Positions 8,358-16,980 of a DNA stretch of 31,500 nt are shown here, piece by piece. How positions within the stretch are numbered: position 1 is the stretch's first letter; each line of letters opens with the position of its first letter. Under the pieces are notes generated by a model. That model did no database searches. It was not told the origin of the DNA and worked only from the letters and a program-made list of their open reading frames with translations. Both the position numbers and the translations under genes were made by a program. Source of the DNA: a virus; IMG/VR virus record IMGVR_UViG_3300042314_000439, positions 1 to 31,500 of that record. One strand, 5' to 3'.

Positions 8358-8909
8358 TTAGTATATACAAAGAATATTTGTTGCAGTTGTATTTGTACTA
8401 AAAACTTTTTTTACTGAATATGGGAATGGTCCTACTGGAACATTCTTAAACAATTGTGCTCCTCTACTTGCTGCGGTTGCTGTATTAGTATCAAGATGCC
8501 CATTTAATAAAACATTTACATCACCACTTACACCTATGTACAATGAGCCTTCAACTCTTTGTGTTCTACGAGCAAAAATCCTATCAATTGATGGTGCTGT
8601 GGTAGCTGCTCCAGTTAAATCAACTGCCGAACCGCCTAAACTTAATGATACTTGGAAAGTGTTTGTAGCACTTGTTATGATAAAATAATTATCAGTTGTA
8701 GTGATTCCAGTAACTGTTCCTAAACTTGTAAAAATTACTATATCGCCATCATTATATCCATGTGAATTTAATGTGAATGTATCTGTGGCTAATGTTACAC
8801 TTGTAATTACCTTTTCTGCTTCAGTTACTTGAACTGCAATTGAATCGGTTATATAATCTGTATTGCTTGCTGTTACTGCGACTGCGTTTGTTCCTATTAA
8901 ATTTCTCAT
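8358..8909 (-). CDS. Spike-base-like head protein with inserted FCCH-like domain
   Basis: A 183-aa protein. The ends (NAVAVTASNTDYIT; GSLYIGVSGDVNVLL, FKNVPVGPFPYSVKKV, STNTTATNIL) fit the small beta fold of phage/GTA spike-base or head-decoration proteins (AVxVTpSDt ... LYVGtgGDv ... tGTTAt). Between them, residues about 32-103 carry HGYNDGDIVIFTSLG, NYFIITSATNTFQVSLS and AVDLTG, the pattern of the FCCH-like domain found in many virion proteins. It lies between adaptor and head-closure genes, so a head vertex or decoration role is likely. The split fold is visible; the exact role is inferred. Confidence 0.65.
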   Translation of the reverse strand: MRNLIGTNAVAVTASNTDYITDSIAVQVTEAEKVITSVTLATDTFTLNSHGYNDGDIVIFTSLGTVTGITTTDNYFIITSATNTFQVSLSLGGSAVDLTGAATTAPSIDRIFARRTQRVEGSLYIGVSGDVNVLLNGHLDTNTATAASRGAQLFKNVPVGPFPYSVKKVFSTNTTATNILCIY

Positions 8910-9490
8910 ATACTTATTGTTCTATTATATCTATTGTGGTCGATGTCTAAAAGTGTATAAACTCCAAATGGCAATTCAATTGCGTTTTGTGTGCTTACTT
9001 GATTCCTATTGTCATACAAACTTGTAATGATTAAATACATTGCTTGCTTATAGTTTGAAGGTACATTAGCTGCGCTTGTATAGCCTGCTACAAACCTAAT
9101 TTTTAAAGCATTTAAACTATCTTTCATCGTTGGCACTTCACTAAGTTTAATTCTACAAACTGGACTTATTAAATCAACTTCATAAGTGCTTGAATTAATA
9201 GTCTGTTCAGTTCCATTTGCATCAATGTATTTAATACTTGTAATTGATTGAATTGGAAACTTATTTAAACTAATATCCACTATTTGCACATCTTGTTTGT
9301 CAAAATTAGCCTGCAATGTTTGTGTCATTAGTGGTCTCCATGTGAAACCTTCTACCCACTTACGAGCAGCGGTTATCAAAGATGTGATTAAGGCATCTTC
9401 TAAGCTATTTGTAACCCTTAAATTTAGCTTTGCTTCCGCTAATGTTATTGGCTCGCTTGATGGTTCTGTTATGACTGAATATGATTGCAC
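8906..9490 (-). CDS. Head-tail connector (adaptor) protein
   Basis: A 194-aa protein starting at GTG 9490, which overlaps the upstream TAG (TAGTG). It shows EPITLAEAKLNLRVTNSLED, LITSLITAARKWVEGFTWR, LMTQTLQANFD and a later LKIRFVAGY, the pattern of the gp6/gp15 head-tail connector (phiE125 gp8-like) family. The adaptor ring binds below the portal. It overlaps the next gene by 4 bp (ATGA-type coupling). Confidence 0.85.
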   Translation of the reverse strand: MQSYSVITEPSSEPITLAEAKLNLRVTNSLEDALITSLITAARKWVEGFTWRPLMTQTLQANFDKQDVQIVDISLNKFPIQSITSIKYIDANGTEQTINSSTYEVDLISPVCRIKLSEVPTMKDSLNALKIRFVAGYTSAANVPSNYKQAMYLIITSLYDNRNQVSTQNAIELPFGVYTLLDIDHNRYNRTISI

Positions 9491-9681
9491 TATTTAACCG
9501 CTTTTTCTGTTTTAGATTCTTTTGTTGCCTTTTCTATTTTTGGCTTTAATTCTTCAATCAATTCTGCAATGCCTAATTGAATTAATTCATCTGCTTGACT
9601 TGTTTCAAAGTCTCCTTCTTCTCCTTGTGAGTAGCCTAATCCAAAACCCATTGGAGAGGCTATAAATTTTATTCTTTTCAT
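9490..9681 (-). CDS. Small head-module protein
   Basis: A 63-aa protein: MKRIKFIASPMGFGLGYSQG, then GDFETSQADELIQLGIAELI and a lysine/glutamate-rich tail. The layout (short strand, GxGYxxG turn, then a helix with ADxLIxLGxA) is common in small proteins between capsid and adaptor genes of many phages. Its function is not known to me; a minor head or decoration role is possible. A strong hairpin separates it from the capsid gene. Confidence 0.65.
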   Translation of the reverse strand: MKRIKFIASPMGFGLGYSQGEEGDFETSQADELIQLGIAELIEELKPKIEKATKESKTEKAVK

Positions 9682-9697
9682 GCTTTTTATAATTTAG

Positions 9698-9730
9698 AAA
9701 TAATGAGGGGAGTCGAACCCCTCATTATTT
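9698..9730 (-). promoter_or_regulatory. Perfect 13-bp hairpin after the capsid gene, with a tRNA T-arm-like loop
   Basis: AAATAATGAGGGG (9698-9710) and CCCCTCATTATTT (9718-9730) are perfectly complementary. On the coding strand the 7-nt loop reads TTCGACT, which fits the tRNA T-loop consensus TTCRANY, closed by GGGG/CCCC as in a T-stem. It starts 14 bp after the capsid stop. Without a U-run it is more likely a partial terminator or 3'-end stabiliser of capsid mRNA. No full tRNA fits around it. Confidence 0.75.
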
Positions 9731-9743
9731 GACATTGTTAAAA

Positions 9744-11057
9744 TTAACCAGTAATCAAATCCAATGTTTTTACTATCGTACCTGCACGCTTGATGGTAGT
9801 ATCCCAATAAGTATTACAGATAATTCTTGTTTGACCTTCAGCCGCATTTGTATATGGATCAATAACGATATCCAATCCACCCCACTGGCATACTTTCAAG
9901 TTACTAAAATCACCTGCGATAACTGCCGAACAAGTTGCACTTGTTGTACCTTTAGTTAAGTTATTTGGTAGGTTTGAAGTCACTAAATAAGGAATATTAT
10001 TGATAAATCCAGTTGCACCATTAAAATATGAACCATAAGGAATTAACATTGCACCTGAACCAGTATCTACTGGAGTTGCCATCAATAATGCTTCAGTATT
10101 TGGATTAATTAACCAAAATATTTTGCTTGCATCTACGTTTCCATTCAATAATGTTTTTCTCATGTTCTGAATGTATGTTAGTGATGGTGCGCCACCATTA
10201 GCACCTAAAGCTAAAGTAGCTGCGGTTGCATTTGATGTGATACCAGTCATTGCATTTGATGAACCATTACCAGTTAATACTTTTCCCTCAACATAAGGAT
10301 ATAAAGCATTTTGTAATGATTGCAATAATTTTGCATCCATTGTAGGGTCTTGAATCATCAACTGATTTGATAATAAGATTTTACCTGCAATTCTCTTAGG
10401 TGAAACCGAACGATTTACAGTTACTGCATCTGCATCGGCTGCGGTTGCGTTTTCTGCTGCATCTGCAAAAGTCCATCCGGTTGAAAATCCAGTGTAATCT
10501 ACATTAGGAACCATACCCATTTCCCATTCTGCACCTACTTTGTCTAATACTCTGTTTGCTCTTAACACATCAAAGAAACCCATCTTATCAGTTTGGATAA
10601 AGTTTCCACCTGCACTTGATGAACCTGCACTCATTGCACGTTTTTGGATTGCGTTTAATGCTTTCAAGTTGATGTAATGACCATTACTTGATGCACCTAA
10701 TGAGCGTGCTTCTGTAACACCTTCATCTAAAATCTCACGCTCTAAACCAGTGATAGGCTCATTGCGATTGATTGAGTTGAAGAATTTAGTCATTGAGAAA
10801 TTACTCATTTCTCTTTCTTCTGCATTCATGCCATCATTTGACTTCTTGCTTTGTACTGATTTCTTTGCAAATTTCTCACGCAATTCAGCATCTTTAATTT
10901 GATTTTCAAAAGCCTCAACTTCTGATTGAATGTTTCTAAGTATAGTAGTTTCTTCAACTGATAACTCACGCTTTTCAGTCTCTGCTTTGTCTACCAACTC
11001 TGAACCTTCTGCTCTTTTTAGAGACTGTAATTGTCTCAATTCTACACTTGTTTTCAT
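9744..11057 (-). CDS. Major capsid protein, HK97 fold
   Basis: A 437-aa protein. Residues 1 to about 95 are charged and helical (ELRQLQSLKRAEGSELVDKA, EVEAFENQIKDAELREKFAK), a built-in scaffold (delta) domain of HK97 type. The rest has the phage capsid pattern: SAGGNFIQTDKMGFFDVLR, KVGAEWEMG, PKRIAGKILLSNQLMIQDP, KIFWLINPNTEALL and DIVIDPYTNA. The prohead protease just upstream should remove the delta domain. It is followed by a strong hairpin, as is common after highly expressed capsid genes. Confidence 0.93.
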   Translation of the reverse strand: MKTSVELRQLQSLKRAEGSELVDKAETEKRELSVEETTILRNIQSEVEAFENQIKDAELREKFAKKSVQSKKSNDGMNAEEREMSNFSMTKFFNSINRNEPITGLEREILDEGVTEARSLGASSNGHYINLKALNAIQKRAMSAGSSSAGGNFIQTDKMGFFDVLRANRVLDKVGAEWEMGMVPNVDYTGFSTGWTFADAAENATAADADAVTVNRSVSPKRIAGKILLSNQLMIQDPTMDAKLLQSLQNALYPYVEGKVLTGNGSSNAMTGITSNATAATLALGANGGAPSLTYIQNMRKTLLNGNVDASKIFWLINPNTEALLMATPVDTGSGAMLIPYGSYFNGATGFINNIPYLVTSNLPNNLTKGTTSATCSAVIAGDFSNLKVCQWGGLDIVIDPYTNAAEGQTRIICNTYWDTTIKRAGTIVKTLDLITG

Positions 11058-11067
11058 GTTGTTTATT

Positions 11068-11643
11068 TTATATTAAGTTAAATTTATGCTTATTAATTAG
11101 ATAGTAATTTGAATTAATATCCGTTGGTCTTACTTGCTTTTTTCTTAGTTCAATATTACGCTTGCACGCTTCTATTTCAGTTTCTTCATAAGCAGGATTA
11201 ACCACTGGTCCTACATCGTATAATTTACCAATTTTAGTAATAGTTCTTATGCACGTTCCATCCTCAAAATCTTCAACCATTTGCTCATTAACTGTGAAAG
11301 CAAATGAACAACCTCTAATATTTTGAAGTTTTACATTTTCTAATACATCATTACCAATAGTTGTGTTTGGTGCTTCAAATTCGAAGTATAATCCTTTTTC
11401 ATCTACTAATAATTTCAATGTACCCTCACCATCTTTTGAACGTGCTAATAAGTATTCAGATTCATGATTAAATAAAGCTACCACATCGCTCATATCACAT
11501 TCACTAAATGCACCTTCAGCAATAGTTTCTTTATAACCATCCCACATTTCGTAAAATGAATTGAAAACAGCGCTATAACCTTTTATAGTTCTACCTTCTT
11601 CACTTACTATGTTGCTTTCTCTTATGTTAAATCTTCTTTCCAT
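11068..11643 (-). CDS. Prohead protease (peptidase S78, HK97 gp4 type)
   Basis: 191 aa when started at ATG 11643, which overlaps the portal stop as TAATG. The open frame runs 23 codons further upstream, but those lie inside the portal gene. The family pattern is clear: RTIKGYSAVFN, GYKETIAEGAF, VVALFNHESEYLLAR with the likely catalytic His60, LLVDEKGLYFEFEAP, and GCSFAFTV with the likely catalytic Ser113. It cleaves the capsid delta domain during head maturation. The last about 30 residues are basic and not conserved. Confidence 0.9.
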   Translation of the reverse strand: MERRFNIRESNIVSEEGRTIKGYSAVFNSFYEMWDGYKETIAEGAFSECDMSDVVALFNHESEYLLARSKDGEGTLKLLVDEKGLYFEFEAPNTTIGNDVLENVKLQNIRGCSFAFTVNEQMVEDFEDGTCIRTITKIGKLYDVGPVVNPAYEETEIEACKRNIELRKKQVRPTDINSNYYLINKHKFNLI

Positions 11644-12938
11644 TATTGTTGCTGCCCTCCGATTGGCTCTGATTGTGTTAATTGTAAATTTTTCTCTGCT
11701 TGACCTTTCCAAAATTCAATAGCTTCATTAGCAGGTATCATGTTGCTTGGTACATAATTTATATTACTTGCCTCATTGTCTATTGTATTCTCGCCCCACA
11801 TCTTTCTAACTTCATTGGGTGTTATACCACCGCTTGTAAACATTGTTCTTGTCTTACGTTCCATTGCTGCACTATCACCTCTATAATATACTTGAGTATC
11901 AAAATAGCCATCCAATGTTTCACGCTCATTTATTGCAAATAGTTTCTTATCTGCTTCTTGCTCAAACCTTACTATCCAAGGCATCAAAGTGTCTGTTAAA
12001 TACTTAATATCTGTTTGTTCTAATGAACTATTGTTAGTATCTGATAAATCCGATAATTTACTTAATGGCATTCTAAACCATCGTGCAATTTCGCCTCTTA
12101 TCAAATTTTCAGTTTCTATAAATTGAGATTTTTGCGGGTCATAATTCATTTGCTCAAACTTCATCCCACTTGGACCACCACCAATACCACCTTTCGAGAA
12201 TGAATTGAGAAACATATTAATATACGTTTGCAGTTTCTTTTCATCATTTACACCCTCGAAAGTTAGCAAGCCACTCATAGCTGCACCTTCTTTAAAATAA
12301 TTGCTTGAATAATCTTGAATTGCTAATGCTTTCCCTAATGATTGAAGTTGAAACCCTAAAACAGATTGCCCCACCATTGTATTACCTGCACCTTTGATAT
12401 GAAATATTTCTTCGCTTGAATAAATACCTGCTAATTTTAAAGGCTCATAGTTTATAGTGTACCATAAATTTTTAGTATCAGTATCGTATTGAGGATAAAC
12501 AAAATTTGAATCTACATAGTGAATTTCTTCTACAAATCCGCTTGAATTTCTTACTATATAACCATAACCATTACCCCTACCGATTGCATCTTTTAAAATA
12601 GAGTATTTTATATCAAAAGGAATTGCATATCCATTAGGCTTTTTGTTTAGTAACTGATAAGCATTGTTTTTTGTTATTCTTGTTTTGTTACCATTAGATT
12701 CAGTTTTGATAACTACATAAGGTAGCTTGCTAATGTCTTCGCAAATGTTACGAATACAAGCATAATAAGTAGCTAATTGATTTACTGACCTCTCATTAAC
12801 AACTTCACCACTTTTTGCATATCCGCTAAAGAAATTAGATTGAGGCATCCCATTAATACCAGTTGCAGGCATTAAATTGGTTGGAGTTTTCGCTCTAAAA
12901 TTAATTTTTGGTAGATACTTTGTAAAAAAGTTAGCCAT
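11643..12938 (-). CDS. Portal protein (HK97 gp3 type)
   Basis: A 431-aa protein with portal features: VNQLATYYACIRNICEDISK (about residues 52-71), YQLLNKKPN, DAIGRGNGYGYIVRN, a FHIKG segment, a SNYFKEGAAMSGLL region, and IARWFRMPLSKLSDL followed by SSLEQTDIKYLTDTLMPWI. It forms the dodecameric vertex through which DNA enters. The C-terminal tail is Gln-rich. The gene lies between terminase and protease as in HK97. Confidence 0.92.
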   Translation of the reverse strand: MANFFTKYLPKINFRAKTPTNLMPATGINGMPQSNFFSGYAKSGEVVNERSVNQLATYYACIRNICEDISKLPYVVIKTESNGNKTRITKNNAYQLLNKKPNGYAIPFDIKYSILKDAIGRGNGYGYIVRNSSGFVEEIHYVDSNFVYPQYDTDTKNLWYTINYEPLKLAGIYSSEEIFHIKGAGNTMVGQSVLGFQLQSLGKALAIQDYSSNYFKEGAAMSGLLTFEGVNDEKKLQTYINMFLNSFSKGGIGGGPSGMKFEQMNYDPQKSQFIETENLIRGEIARWFRMPLSKLSDLSDTNNSSLEQTDIKYLTDTLMPWIVRFEQEADKKLFAINERETLDGYFDTQVYYRGDSAAMERKTRTMFTSGGITPNEVRKMWGENTIDNEASNINYVPSNMIPANEAIEFWKGQAEKNLQLTQSEPIGGQQQ

Positions 12939-12984
12939 ATACGCTACAAAATTGCAGTATATTTAATTAACTCAAGTTAACTAT

Positions 12985-13191
12985 TTAATATAGCCCAAAA
13001 AACTTTGATTTTGAAGCCTTAAAGGAGTTGTAAGATTTGTATTTATACTGTCTATACTTGCTGTAATACTCGCTTTCTAAGTGATTATAGGCTTCCTCTC
13101 CATTTTTAAAGTATGGTAAAAGGTTGAAGAATCGACTAAAATAGCCCTTAATTTGTGTTAAATCGTGCTTGTTTTCAGGTATTACGCTCAT
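12985..13191 (-). CDS. Hypothetical 68-aa protein between terminase and portal
   Basis: Basic, tyrosine- and lysine-rich 68-aa protein (HLESEYYSKYRQYKYKSYNS) starting at ATG 13191, right after the terminase stop (13193). No motif recognised. The gap to the portal start (12939-12984) shows no signal I can name. It may assist packaging by position, but there is no direct evidence. Confidence 0.65.
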   Translation of the reverse strand: MSVIPENKHDLTQIKGYFSRFFNLLPYFKNGEEAYNHLESEYYSKYRQYKYKSYNSFKASKSKFFGLY

Positions 13192-13192
13192 A

Positions 13193-14860
13193 TTATCTTA
13201 CTTTTATAAAGAAATATTCCTTTTCAATTGGTTTCTCGACTTGTGATTGCATATAAGCAGCTATTGCCATTACATTAGCTATCGGTCCATCCACTTTATT
13301 ATCGCTGTTTGACTTGTCAATCTTCATGTTGCCTGCTGCATCTCTTAATATTAATATGTTGCCCATCATCCACCGCATAACTGGATTGAAACCATGATTT
13401 AATTCTTTGTTTAGTATCATTCTCTCAAATTCGCTTGTAGGTGCGCCCATGCTCATAAATCCTTGTCCAAATGGGGTCATTTCTATTCCATCTTGAGTTA
13501 ATTCGGTTACTAATGTTGTTGCAAATGCCCTATCATAGTTTATAAACTTGATTCTAAAGTTTTCATTTAGTAAATTTATCGCATTTCTTATAAGTTGATG
13601 GTCTATAACATTGCCATCAGTAAGGTTAATTGCTCCAACTTCCGACCATTCAAGTAAGTTTGAATAGTTTCTCTTATGCCTTTCCTTTGCTGTTAATTCA
13701 GGTAGCCAAAAATAGTATAAACATTTATAATCCTTTTCATCATTAATCGGTGGGAATAATAAACATAAAGAACTAAAATCTTGTGATTTACTTAAATCTA
13801 ATCCACCATAACAATCTCGACCTATTAAATCTTGAGCATCAAAGTGAGTACCACATAACATATAGTTTTCATCACTTATCCATGTGGTTGCTGTATCAGT
13901 CCACAAGTTCAAATACTTGGTTTTAAAGTTTATTTCTTTTGTTCCACTTGCAAGTGCATCGATTAATTCAGATTGTAAGAATGATTTTTTAACAGATACC
14001 CCTAAATTTGGATTAGCCTTTGCCCATGTGTTAGGGTCTTTCCAGTCATCGCCTTCATCAATCGTAAATATAATAGTAAAGTATCTATCATTCTGTATTT
14101 TGTTTTCTAAAATCTCAATACAATATTTTCTTTCCCGATAACATGGAGAGTTCTTATTAAATCCTGAGGTTGTAATTACATATAATAATGGATCTTGAGT
14201 TGCACCCATACCCGATATTATTACATTGTATATGTCATCTGTTTTATGTGCGTGAAATTCATCTATAATAGCTATACTTGGTTTTAATCCATCTAAGTTA
14301 TTAGAATCGCTTGCAAGTGCCTTCATGTTATTGGTATCATAACCTTCAGAAATATTAAACATTTCATATTGTGTAATTCTTACTATACCTTCATCTCTTT
14401 CTGTTAGCCATGAGTTTCTAGCCATTTGTTTAGCTGCATTATAACAGATGTTTGCTTGGTCCTTTGTGGTCGCTGCTACATAGATATGTGCATCTTTCTT
14501 TTCATCATCCGCTAATCCTAACAATCCGATGGCTGCTAACTTTGCTGTCTTACCATTCTTTCTTGGCACTTCTTCGTATGCTTTAATAAATCGCCTTTCA
14601 CCATTGTTATAATAAAAACCAAATACATTTACTAAACAAAACTTTTGCCATGCTTCTAAAATAAATTGTGTTCCATCAACATGATTAATACTTTGAATAA
14701 AATTAATTGCAAAGTTTGCTTTCTCCCAATCCAAATAAATGTCTTTTCGCTTCAAATCTTTATTAAATCGTTTGACAGCTAACTTGACATACTTGCATGA
14801 AATGATAGTATCATTTAAGACATCTTTACAATAGTTCTGTATTTCGTTTTGTAGTATCAA
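13193..14860 (-). CDS. terL: Terminase large subunit
   Basis: A 555-aa two-domain packaging motor. ATPase: deviant Walker A EVPRKNGKT (about residues 97-105), Walker B SIAIIDEFH (195-203), coupling motif VITTSG (228-233). Nuclease (RNase H fold): GGLDLSKSQDFSSL with acidic residues at about 355 and 361, and a late KVDGPIANVMAI with the third Asp. The pattern is the HK97/Terminase_1 group, which generally cuts cohesive ends. The start appears to be TTG (14860-14858), since the first Met is well inside the ATPase domain. The upstream gap 14861-14942 shows no feature. Confidence 0.93.
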   Translation of the reverse strand: MILQNEIQNYCKDVLNDTIISCKYVKLAVKRFNKDLKRKDIYLDWEKANFAINFIQSINHVDGTQFILEAWQKFCLVNVFGFYYNNGERRFIKAYEEVPRKNGKTAKLAAIGLLGLADDEKKDAHIYVAATTKDQANICYNAAKQMARNSWLTERDEGIVRITQYEMFNISEGYDTNNMKALASDSNNLDGLKPSIAIIDEFHAHKTDDIYNVIISGMGATQDPLLYVITTSGFNKNSPCYRERKYCIEILENKIQNDRYFTIIFTIDEGDDWKDPNTWAKANPNLGVSVKKSFLQSELIDALASGTKEINFKTKYLNLWTDTATTWISDENYMLCGTHFDAQDLIGRDCYGGLDLSKSQDFSSLCLLFPPINDEKDYKCLYYFWLPELTAKERHKRNYSNLLEWSEVGAINLTDGNVIDHQLIRNAINLLNENFRIKFINYDRAFATTLVTELTQDGIEMTPFGQGFMSMGAPTSEFERMILNKELNHGFNPVMRWMMGNILILRDAAGNMKIDKSNSDNKVDGPIANVMAIAAYMQSQVEKPIEKEYFFIKVR

Positions 14861-14942
14861 TTTTGCGCTTTTTCTATTTTAATGGTAGTTTGGTTTTTAT
14901 TTTCCCTTAGCAATTTTGAATAAATATTTTATGTGAATGGTT

Positions 14943-15332
14943 TTAACCTATCTTACTTTCTTGTTTCAATGCTGCTAACTTTGTTATTTTAGCTTTTGCA
15001 CCACTTTTAATTTTAGTCTTTGGTGTTAATCCTATCTGCATTGCTGCTTTCATCATTGAATTAAAATAGCCTTGTTGCAATCCAAATAAAGGATTAGGTA
15101 TTGGTGTTCCATTGCCTGCATAGGTTATTAAACCTTCTTGCTGAAGTCTTATTTCGGCTGATACCCAGTTCCCATAATTAGAACAGTAAGTAATTAATAC
15201 CCACTTTTCTGCATCACTTAATTTGCCTGACTTTATAAATTCATCATGCTTTTCAATCCATTCAATTTTACCATATTGGTTGTTTTCTAAAATGCTTGGA
15301 ATCTCTATGTTTTTGTCTGTTTTTTTGCTCAT
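14943..15332 (-). CDS. terS: Terminase small subunit, P27-like
   Basis: A 129-aa protein directly before terL. It shows KLSDAEKWVLITYCSNYGNW, SAEIRLQQEGLIT, then PNPLFGLQQGYFNSMMKAAMQ and IGLTPKTK, the layout of the P27 small terminase family (DxxxLxxYcxxwxxw ... NPxxxxxxxaxxxmxxxxxxLGLTPxxR). It would bind cos DNA and recruit TerL. The 96-bp non-coding stretch upstream (15333-15428) is a reasonable place for a cos site, though none can be proven by eye. Confidence 0.8.
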   Translation of the reverse strand: MSKKTDKNIEIPSILENNQYGKIEWIEKHDEFIKSGKLSDAEKWVLITYCSNYGNWVSAEIRLQQEGLITYAGNGTPIPNPLFGLQQGYFNSMMKAAMQIGLTPKTKIKSGAKAKITKLAALKQESKIG

Positions 15333-15428
15333 TTTTGCTATATAATTGATTTTGACCCACCTATACGAACCTAATATATATGAAATAATTGAAACGATGG
15401 TTACAAGGTAGGGACATATTTAAACTTT

Positions 15429-15746
15429 TTACCCCATACCCCCTAAATCTTGAGGCATTAACTCCTTTATATCATTCTCCCAGATGTTATCTATCATCTC
15501 ATAGATAAACTCTCTTTGACTATCCATGTATTGGTCTTTAATGTTAGCTTCTATAAATGTATTCTCTACGTTCTTAATGAAGTAGTTTAACTTAGGTAGT
15601 GTTTGTCTTATTGCTTCTTTCATCATAGCATCATGGATTAGGTGTTTATCACTCCATACATAGTTTAGGTGTTCGGTTGCTGCCTTTGCTAACCAATAGG
15701 CTGATAGTATGTTCTTTGCTTGGGTGTCTATTCTGTTTGCTTTCAT
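15429..15746 (-). CDS. Hypothetical 105-aa protein before small terminase
   Basis: A 105-aa mostly helical, acidic protein (KNILSAYWLAKAATEHLNYV; EFIYEMIDNIWENDIKEL). The start ATG at 15746 overlaps the HNH stop by 4 bp (ATGA), so it is translated with the HNH nuclease. No family recognised. The setting, between HNH and small terminase, suggests a packaging-module role. Confidence 0.65.
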   Translation of the reverse strand: MKANRIDTQAKNILSAYWLAKAATEHLNYVWSDKHLIHDAMMKEAIRQTLPKLNYFIKNVENTFIEANIKDQYMDSQREFIYEMIDNIWENDIKELMPQDLGGMG

Positions 15747-16063
15747 TTCTTTCTTGATTGTACTTCTTGACCTCGCTTGATGTCATCACATTCTTTGCAT
15801 AACCCTTGCAGGTTTGTCTTATCGAGTGGGCTGCCTTTATATTCTTGTACTGGTATGATGTGGTCAATTACTTTGGTTAGTGTTACTAATCCTTTTGCCT
15901 TACAACTTACACATATAGGCTGCTCTTTTATTATCTCTGCTCTTAGGCTTCGCCATTCCTTTGAGTGATAGTTAAAGGTGTTCTTCCCATAACTTGACCA
16001 ATTACTATTCTTTTCGGGTATGTGTTGCCATACTTTTCTTTTTGGTTTGGGTGCTATTGGCAT
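15743..16063 (-). CDS. HNH endonuclease
   Basis: A 106-aa HNH protein: PICVSCKAKG (first CxxC), TKVIDHIIPVQEYKGSPLD (metal-binding DH), NLQGLCKECDDIKRG (Asn plus second CxxC). HNH proteins next to terminase in HK97-like phages stimulate cos cleavage by TerL. The usual CHxxK at the end is CDDIK here, so the last histidine of the motif is replaced by aspartate; activity may differ. The start overlaps the glycosyltransferase 3' end by 10 bp. Confidence 0.88.
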   Translation of the reverse strand: MPIAPKPKRKVWQHIPEKNSNWSSYGKNTFNYHSKEWRSLRAEIIKEQPICVSCKAKGLVTLTKVIDHIIPVQEYKGSPLDKTNLQGLCKECDDIKRGQEVQSRKK

Positions 16064-16980
16064 ATATTTAAGTAGCTAATTAGTTCTTTCTCTATCTGCT
16101 CATAGTTAGTGAGGCAATATGCTGATGTCTTGTTTACGTTTAGTCTGCATGGATTAACCCCATGAACAAAACATGGACCTAATGAACATATAGTCACATC
16201 AACTGAATGTGTGTGTGTGTAGTTCTTTGTTCGACATTGTGCAGTAAATGCACCATACAAACCTAATGCACTCAATCCAAATCCTTCACGAATATGAATA
16301 GCCGATGTATCTACACTAATCACAAACTTGTATGTGCTTAATGCTTTAATGTATTCTTTGGTGGTCCAATTCATTTTGTGCGCTATATCAACATCTTTAA
16401 AGTATTTAACAGCTATTTGCTTAAGTGCTTCGCCATCTCCAGTTCTATTGATAGTTGAAGATTCGCTAACTATCAAACACCTATCTATTACTTCATTGAA
16501 TGGTCTTATTAGTTGTGGTCTGCCTTCAATTAATTCTTTACCTATGGACCTGCTAAATATCTCATACCAATCATCTTTACTACCTAATTCGATTTCATCC
16601 TCACCCTGCATAATACCTATTTTAGTTAGCTTACTTATAAATTCATTGTAAGAATTAGCGGTAAATATCGGATTGTCAAAGTGTTTAGCTATTGGTTTAT
16701 TCTTAAACAAATCTAATATTGGTAAATACTTCTTTTGAGTTAAGAATATTGTTTTGGGTGCAATACCACATATACTACTCATTGCCACTATATCACCAAT
16801 GCCACCGCTACGAACCAATAATAAATACTCTTGATTAGCATACTTAGGTAGGTCCTTAGTATTAATTATGTTCACACTATTAACTGGCACTTTAGATAGA
16901 TTTGTTTCATCCATCCAATATACTCCATGCTTTTTTAATTGTGCTACATTCTGCCTAAAGTGAACTAAATAGTAATTCAT
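16054..16980 (-). CDS. Glycosyltransferase family 9-like (heptosyltransferase-like)
   Basis: A 308-aa protein with the two marks of the GT9 (ADP-heptose:LPS heptosyltransferase) fold: YLLLVRSGGIGDIVAMSSI (about residues 53-71) in the N-terminal Rossmann domain, and FVISVDTSAIHIREGFGLSA then LGLYGAF (about 218-244) in the C-terminal sugar-nucleotide site. A Cys-rich tail (CSLGPC, NPCRLN, SAYCLTN) follows, as in many GT9 proteins. It is the first gene of the late block, before the HNH and terminases. It may modify host LPS to exclude other phages, or glycosylate phage structures; the target cannot be told from sequence. Confidence 0.8.
   Translation of the reverse strand: MNYYLVHFRQNVAQLKKHGVYWMDETNLSKVPVNSVNIINTKDLPKYANQEYLLLVRSGGIGDIVAMSSICGIAPKTIFLTQKKYLPILDLFKNKPIAKHFDNPIFTANSYNEFISKLTKIGIMQGEDEIELGSKDDWYEIFSRSIGKELIEGRPQLIRPFNEVIDRCLIVSESSTINRTGDGEALKQIAVKYFKDVDIAHKMNWTTKEYIKALSTYKFVISVDTSAIHIREGFGLSALGLYGAFTAQCRTKNYTHTHSVDVTICSLGPCFVHGVNPCRLNVNKTSAYCLTNYEQIEKELISYLNICQ

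Noticed and set aside
9690-9745. A tRNA gene next to the capsid gene
   Set aside because: Only a T-arm-like hairpin is present; there is no D-arm, anticodon arm or separate acceptor strand.
13884-14141. Plus-strand open frame inside terL, and similar plus-strand frames over other genes
   Set aside because: They are antisense to clear conserved genes and arise from the AT-rich code usage.
15333-15428. cos site in the gap before small terminase
   Set aside because: The position is reasonable, but no dyad or repeat typical of cos could be shown by eye.
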